A stretch of 64,000 nt of DNA, taken from contig JAXGGA010000074.1 of NCBI GenBank assembly GCA_038373865.1, positions 248,001 through 312,000 on the forward strand. Direction: 5' to 3'. Every line of letters begins with the position of its first letter. Within the stretch, counting starts at the first letter, position 1. Shown here piece after piece: positions 58,650 through 64,000 of this stretch. The notes under the pieces were generated by a model. It had not been told where the DNA came from. It was given only the letters and a program-made list of their open reading frames with translations, and made no database searches. This stretch comes from Uloborus plumipes. Its lineage: Eukaryota > Arthropoda > Arachnida > Araneae > Uloboridae. The translations under genes were made by a program, and so were the position numbers.

Positions 58650-60435
58650 GTACGTAATTTTTGGAAATACTTTAGAAAAATCTTTACTATTAGCATCAAA
58701 TGGTAATTCTAGTTGAATGCTCAAATTTCTTTAATGTTTTTTTATTTATTCATTTATTTTGGTGTTTGTCATATACAGTTTATAAAAGTGCACTCTCTCT
58801 TAACAGCATCTGTGATTAAGTTTTTATACATTCCAAAGCTTTTAAAAATGAAAAGTTTAGCACCATTGCATTATCTGTATGAAAGAGATTAGGTGCTGTA
58901 AATAGATAATACTGGCTTGGTCAAAATTTTTATCTAAGAGATTTTTTAGTACACTTTCGCTTTTGCTTACCTAAAACTGCAAGAAAGGACAGGAAATACC
59001 CAGTGGTTCTATGAGCAATAAGTTTATGTTTGATATAGCATTTTTATAAGTTAGTCTAAATTAAAATGCATGCAAATAATTTATTTTGTACAGTTTAAAA
59101 ATATTATGTCATCTTTCCAATTCTGTGATGTAAATAATCATGTGAGATAAAGCAGAAGAAATCAATGCGAAAAATCAGAAACTCACCACAGAGTGGTAAA
59201 ATATTTACCTAATGGGAAGAATAAATAAAATTCTGAAGTATAAAAAACAATTAACAAATTTCAGATTGTTCATCCCCAATGTCTATGACAATGCATCTGT
59301 TGTAGACAAGTCTGAAATGCTTCTAAAGTCACACTGTATCTTCTATTGATGTAGAATAGAAATATCTGCTGTGCAGGCATTTTATAAATTTCATTGCCTT
59401 TGGTAGTATTTTTTTTCCTCTTCAAACCTATTTTGGAGATTTTTTATAGCCCTTTTTGCATGCTTTCTCTACGCATCTCTCCCTTCAATGCTGCTTTGAC
59501 AATTTTTCTCACCTATCTCATATATCTTTTCACTTCTGTTCCTTTTAAATTAATCTATCTTTTTTGAAGTATTTTTGTGTTCATGTGTAGTTATTAAAAC
59601 ATCTTAAAATACCCTATTTCATTAATATTATCATGTGCAATGCTGTGGAGCACTATTAGCTACTGTGCAAACACTAAACCCATAAAAAATTGTATGGCGG
59701 CCGTTGTAGCTTATATGTTGTCATTTAAACCCACTCAGAACTGAATTGTCACATTTAGATAAAAACTGAGTACTTGAGCTGAAGTTTTAAAAGAATTTTT
59801 TGTATTTTTTTGCTTAAAAAATCACACATTAATCAAATGCATTCGATAGAAAAATTGAAACCCGAACAAGCAGACAATAATCTCTAATGTCATTGATATG
59901 TGATCAATCACCAGAGTTAACAGGGTGCTCTACTGAACATAACAGGAGTTTTTAAAATATTCAATAAAAAAACAAAAATAATGGACTTCTTTCAATGAAA
60001 TTTTTTTTATTTCAAACTAAAATTTCATATTATGTCTTCTACTTTTTATTACAACAATGTTTAAGGGTTTGATCCTCCTTTTCAAACAATTCTTAGCATT
60101 ATTTCGTAATATGTCAAACATAGGTGGGGCAAGAAATTCTTTAAGGTTTATGTCTAGACTAAAAATTGCCAATTCTGATACTCAACAATGTAAATAGAGT
60201 TTGATTTTTATGTGCATTTTCAGTTTTTATATAACATCTGTTAAATCCATTCCTCTTTCATCAAAATCACAATGAGCTTTTTTCTCCTAGATGTTGTGCA
60301 CATGACATTTTCTCGCTAGAGCATTCTGGAAGTAATTCAACATAAAGGTTTAAATATGAGAAATAAATAGATACTTTGATGCTTAAAAATAAAAGCAAAG
60401 CAAATGATACAGCGTTAGAAAGGCACAAATGAATA

Positions 60436-60641
60436 GGAATACACAGACACGTGTTTCGTCATTACAAGGAATGGAATGCCTTTTTTAGTGCACAAAATGT
60501 GAGCTTGTGGATGTAAAGACATCAGACAAAAACCATCCGACAAAAAAATATTTTGAATGTCTCCTCTACATCCATAAGCTGACATTTTGTGCACTAAAAA
60601 AGGCATTCCTGGAAATGCCAAAATATGTGTCTGTGTATTTC
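60436..60641. repeat. 206 bp hairpin repeat
   Basis: GGAATACACAGACAC (60436) pairs with GTGTCTGTGTATTTC (ending 60641). GCCTTTTTTAGTGCACAAAATGT (60478-60500) pairs with ACATTTTGTGCACTAAAAAAGGC, with a ~35 bp loop. Probably a fold-back MITE; no target duplication established. Confidence 0.8.
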
Positions 60642-60737
60642 TGTACTGCTTTTTAAATGTTCTATCATTTGGTTTTAAGTTTAAATGCATCCATATCTTG
60701 TGCCCAGATTTTTTTTTCTTCTTCATTTCTTACTTTA

Positions 60738-62862
60738 GGGTCATTCCATGTCAAGTGTACGAGGCGTCCCCACTCGACCCCCTCCAATTTTGACGACAAT
60801 TTTTTTGGATATACATATAAGACTTGCATGAAACCATACCAAATTATAGCTCCATAAGCCTTATGGTTTAGCTAATAAAAATTATTGAAAAAAGGCTTCT
60901 TTTTCGTGTCGTGAAAAAAATGACCAAATCGTCAAGTTTGTACTTTTATTGCTCGTGACCTAAGACGAATATCTGGCTCAAATTTGGTGATTCTGATCAC
61001 TGTTTAGGGTAGAATAGCCTACTTGTGTAACAAAAGCTCCATACACTGTAGATTTTTTGCAATTTGCTGCCAAAGTTGGTAAAAAATCGTATTTTAGCAA
61101 ATTTTGACCATACGTTATCAGCTTGTATCTGCTGAGAGAATGACTTTCTGAAGCTAATTCTTTCCTCGTTTGTAGCCTGATAGTTCGTCCGAAAGGTGTG
61201 TAAGTGGCATCTCGATAGCTCAAATAATTGCTGAATTATGCGAGTTGAAATTCCAGTCAAATTTCTTTTTTCTCAATTTGTCTCAATTTCAAAGGGAAAT
61301 ATCTCAAAAGGGTCATCTTGAATTTCAATTTTCTTTACATCATTGGAAAGAACACATTTTTCTTAACTAAAAAACGTTAATTTTAATTTTGAGACAAACC
61401 CGCGTGTTATTTTTAAGCTCTTGAAACAGAATTTCGGATGATATGTCACTTGGCAATGTTGTAGGTCATTAATGTTTCAAGGTCATAAAAAGCATTTTTC
61501 CATTTTTCATCATTTTTGTTTATGGGCAAATTGCAACCATAGGCTGAATATCTAGACACATCCTCGGCAGTATAATGAATGGATTTTCAATTAATACTTA
61601 TTATATTTTCAATTACTATTGTTATCATTTATTTACACGGTGGAAATAATTGCAATATTCAACTCTATCGAAAAATTTCGTTATCTCATTTTAGAAAAAT
61701 GGCTCTACAGTCCTATTATACATATTTTTTTTATCACGTACACACCATATTAACTGTTTTATTTATTATTTATCTCATTCATTAATTATTTTTATTTTTT
61801 TTGAAAAAGGAAACAATGCTTTTTATGAATTTAAAGTATTAATGACACCTTGCCAAGTGACATATCATCCAAAATTCTATTTCAAGAGCTTAAAAATAAC
61901 GCATAGGAAAAGACTCAAGCTCTTATAGCAGCGATAAGAAGATAATTATTTTTGTTAAAAACGACACTTTATTTTTCGCCATTTCTTGAGTTTTTACGGA
62001 TGCGCACACAAAAACTTAAGTTCAAAAACATCTAAAAAAGGTTTTTTTTTTATCAGAACATAAGTACCATAGCTCTTGTAAATTTTAATAGAACAAATAT
62101 ACATCAACTTTTGAGGTCTATGTCTTTTTTTCTTTGATTTCACGTTGAATGACGTACACATTTTTGATCTGCAATATCCCTTGAAGCTGGTTTGTCTCAA
62201 AAATAAAAATAACGTTTTTTAGTTAAGAAAAGTGTGTTCTTTCCAATGATGTAAAGAAAATTGAAATCCAAGATGACCCTTTTGAGATATTGCCCTTTGA
62301 AATTGAGACAAAATTGAGAAAAAAGAAATTTAACTGGAATTTCAACTCGCATAATTCAGCAATTATTTGAGATATCGAGATGCCACTTGCACACCTTTCG
62401 GACGAACTATCAGGCTACAAACGAGGAAAGAATTAACTTCAGAAAGTCATTTTCACAGCAGATACAAGCTGGTAACGTATGGTCAAAATTTGGCAAAATA
62501 CGATTTTTTACCAACTTTGGCAGCAAATTGCAAAAAATCTACAGTGTACGGAGCTTTTGTTACACAAGTAGGCTATTCTACCCTAAACAATGATCAGAAT
62601 CACTAAATTTGAGCCTGATAATCGTCTTAGGTCGCGAGCAATAAAAGCACAAACTTGACGATTTTGTCTTTTTTTTCAAGACACGAAAAAGAGGCCTTTT
62701 TTCAATAATTTTTATTGGCTAAACCATAAGGCTTATAGAGCTATAATTTGGTATGGTTTCATGCAAGTCTTATATGTACATCCAAAAAAATTTTCAGCAA
62801 AATCGGAGGGGGTCGAGTGGGGATTTTCTCGAAATTTGGGACACTTGACATGGAATGACCCC
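60738..62862. mobile_element. 2.1 kb fold-back DNA element, GGGTCATTCCATGTC ends
   Basis: GGGTCATTCCATGTCAAGTG (60738) is mirrored by CACTTGACATGGAATGACCC ending at 62861, with one C-to-T change. Arms of about 640-750 bp pair at high identity (60738-61380 with 62200-62861). An inner block pairs too (about 61400-61470 with 61845-61910), but the right side carries about 280 extra bases (61910-62195). Matching frames appear on opposite strands of both arms only because the DNA is repeated. TTA lies at both borders and could be a 3 bp target duplication, uncertain. Confidence 0.85.
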
Positions 62863-63039
62863 TTACACGCTAGATAGCTGCTGCATCAGGCTATTTTTAA
62901 TGCAACTGGAGATAGTTAATTTTTAACTATATGGTTGATACTGTCAAAATATATGTCTTTGTGATATGCATTTTTTACTCTTTGCTCAAAATCATGTGGT
63001 TTGTGTTCTGTGATAAAATATTTTTTAATATTGTGTACA

Positions 63040-63160
63040 TTTTGGAGTGCAAAGTTTGTTGTTCTAGAAACAAACAATAAAAGATGTGAGAAGGAAGATG
63101 TGTCCAGATTGTGATATTGGCCTTTGCCTCTATTGTTTTGAAATAGATCATGCAAAACAA
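63040..63160 (+). pseudogene. piggyBac transposase C-terminal finger remnant
   Basis: Plus-strand reading LECKVCCSRNKQ (about 63043-63078), then, after a stop and a shift, RRKMCPDCDIGLCLYCFEID (about 63088-63147). The spacing CxxC...CxxC...CxxC(F/H) with a GLC core is that of the PGBD-type C-terminal cysteine-rich domain (for example YYCPDCDVGLC). The catalytic region upstream is not recognisable, and no TTAA-bordered ends were found. It lies in the TMEM131 intron beside a fold-back element. Confidence 0.65.
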
Positions 63161-63172
63161 TGTACTAATATA

Positions 63173-63240
63173 GTAAAACCTCGATAACTCAACACCCCTA
63201 GAAAATACAAAAATATGTCGAGTTAAGCAGATGTCAACTT
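63173..63240. repeat. Fragment of the CAGTNNAACCTCG MITE family
   Basis: GTAAAACCTCGATAACTCAACACCCC and a following GTCGAGTTAAGC match the left end of the element at 20962-21501. No right end seen. Confidence 0.55.
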
Positions 63241-63890
63241 ACCAAAGTTCCATAATTAAATTTAAACTCTTAAAGTGTTTCATGTATTGCTTACTTACTA
63301 AATTTCCATTCACATGGTAAAGTTTATTCCAGTAAATGATTTTTTTTTTTTTTTGAAGAGTGTGTAGCAAAAAAAAAAAAAAAAAAAATACTATTTAGAA
63401 TACCTTATCCAAAATAAATTCATACTTTTTGAAAAGAAATAAGAGCTTCATCAATCAGGTCTGTAATAAAGAGAAATGTCCTGCTCATACTTGTTTCAAA
63501 ATCATATGTTTTGCTGCCTTGTTTCTATTAAGAACTGCCCTAGGTGCATTTACCTAATCCCCTCCTACCCTAATCCCCTGATAGGCTAACAAACCCATGA
63601 TCAATTTTTAGAACTAAATATAGTGGATGTCAGTTAATTGAATCAACTTATTAGTTTTAATGAATTAGTCGCTTTATTGAATCAGCCGCTTTTCTGAATC
63701 AAAACTGTTTAGAACAAATGTCTTCATTTAAGTGGCAGCCACTGTAATGTTAGTTTTTGATATAATGATATATTCTTGTATTTCAATAATTGCATCGCTG
63801 CCCTGAATTTTTTTTTAAAATCAAGTTCTCTTTTCTTTATTTTAACTTATTTGCATTTCAAATAATCCTAACTTTTTTTTTCAATTTTAG

Positions 63891-64000
63891 GTTTCTGCTG
63901 TTGGAATTCGCAATCCTTACAGATTAAGACCTTTTGTTGGTGTTAGAATGCCTTTAAATAGCAGTTTCTCACCTATTATTTACATGCATAACCCTCACAG
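63891..64000 (+). CDS. TMEM131: TMEM131 orthologue, exon d (cut by window edge)
   Basis: Follows CAATTTTAG (63890), phase 0, and is open to the last base. Reads VSAVGIRNPYRLRPFVGVRM, then PLNSSFSPIIYMHNPH. This matches VFGVGVPNPYRLRPFLGARVPVNSSFSPIINIHNPH-type sequence of TMEM131, the end of the first papD-like unit and the start of the next. The coding sequence continues outside the window. Confidence 0.96.

Larger units (their letters stand above)
58650..63890 (+). other. TMEM131 intron, 5.2 kb
   Basis: GT...AG phase-0 intron. It contains a 206 bp hairpin (60436-60641), a 2.1 kb fold-back element (60738-62862), a piggyBac remnant and a MITE fragment. 58650-60430 and 63280-63880 are AT-rich with no other feature seen. 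Confidence 0.85.

Noticed and set aside
60978..62606. Two near-identical frames (MSYRDATYTPFG and MRYRDATCTPFG) on opposite strands
   Set aside because: They are the same transposon arm read twice in the fold-back element; there is no independent evidence that either is a gene.

Overview
The window looks like gene-poor, AT-rich, repeat-saturated DNA from an arthropod nuclear genome. A spider or other chelicerate is my best guess, from the style of the Ty3/gypsy, mariner and CR1 elements and from long introns packed with transposons, but this is inference. There is no bacterial operon structure, and nearly all open frames of 60-100 codons are chance frames.

Only one host gene is recognised. 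Four consecutive coding exons of a TMEM131 orthologue lie on the + strand (52825-52908, 52992-53115, 58536-58649, 63891 to the window end). They have canonical GT/AG borders and compatible phases. The gene's N-terminal exons were not found, and it continues beyond the right edge. A CpG-rich patch at about 52240-52425 could be its promoter. Its 5.4 kb and 5.2 kb introns hold a decayed CR1-type LINE, a TTAA-flanked MITE, a 206 bp hairpin, a 2.1 kb inverted-repeat element and a piggyBac remnant.

The left third is a stack of nested transposons. A Tc1-like transposase is cut by the left edge (1-609). A degenerate ~140 bp tandem array (1790-2217 and 9138-10181) was split by a hAT-like element (2218-9137, 8 bp target duplication). 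That element in turn contains a TA-flanked element and two further hAT-like elements with their own exact 8 bp duplications. At 10182-19582 lies a large terminal-inverted-repeat element with subterminal tandem repeats, carrying the decayed gene of a repeat-associated protein family with an acidic, possibly PIN-like nuclease signature. That gene is split by a hAT-like MITE (12536-18100), which is itself split by a young Ty3/gypsy LTR retrotransposon (13187-17864; LTRs differ at one of 279 positions; one frame change in pol).

The middle (19.6-52 kb) is AT-rich DNA with many non-autonomous DNA transposons that can be delimited to the base from their target duplications: hAT-like (8 bp), Tc1/mariner/pogo-like (TA) and TTAA-type. 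It also has a pogo-like element with transposase remnants (27401-29519), an internally deleted mariner (49017-49925) and several large fold-back elements. A recurring theme is elements whose terminal motif is scattered internally many times in both orientations. The fold-back at 44901-46436 shares the IR/DR termini of the Tc1-like element at the left edge.
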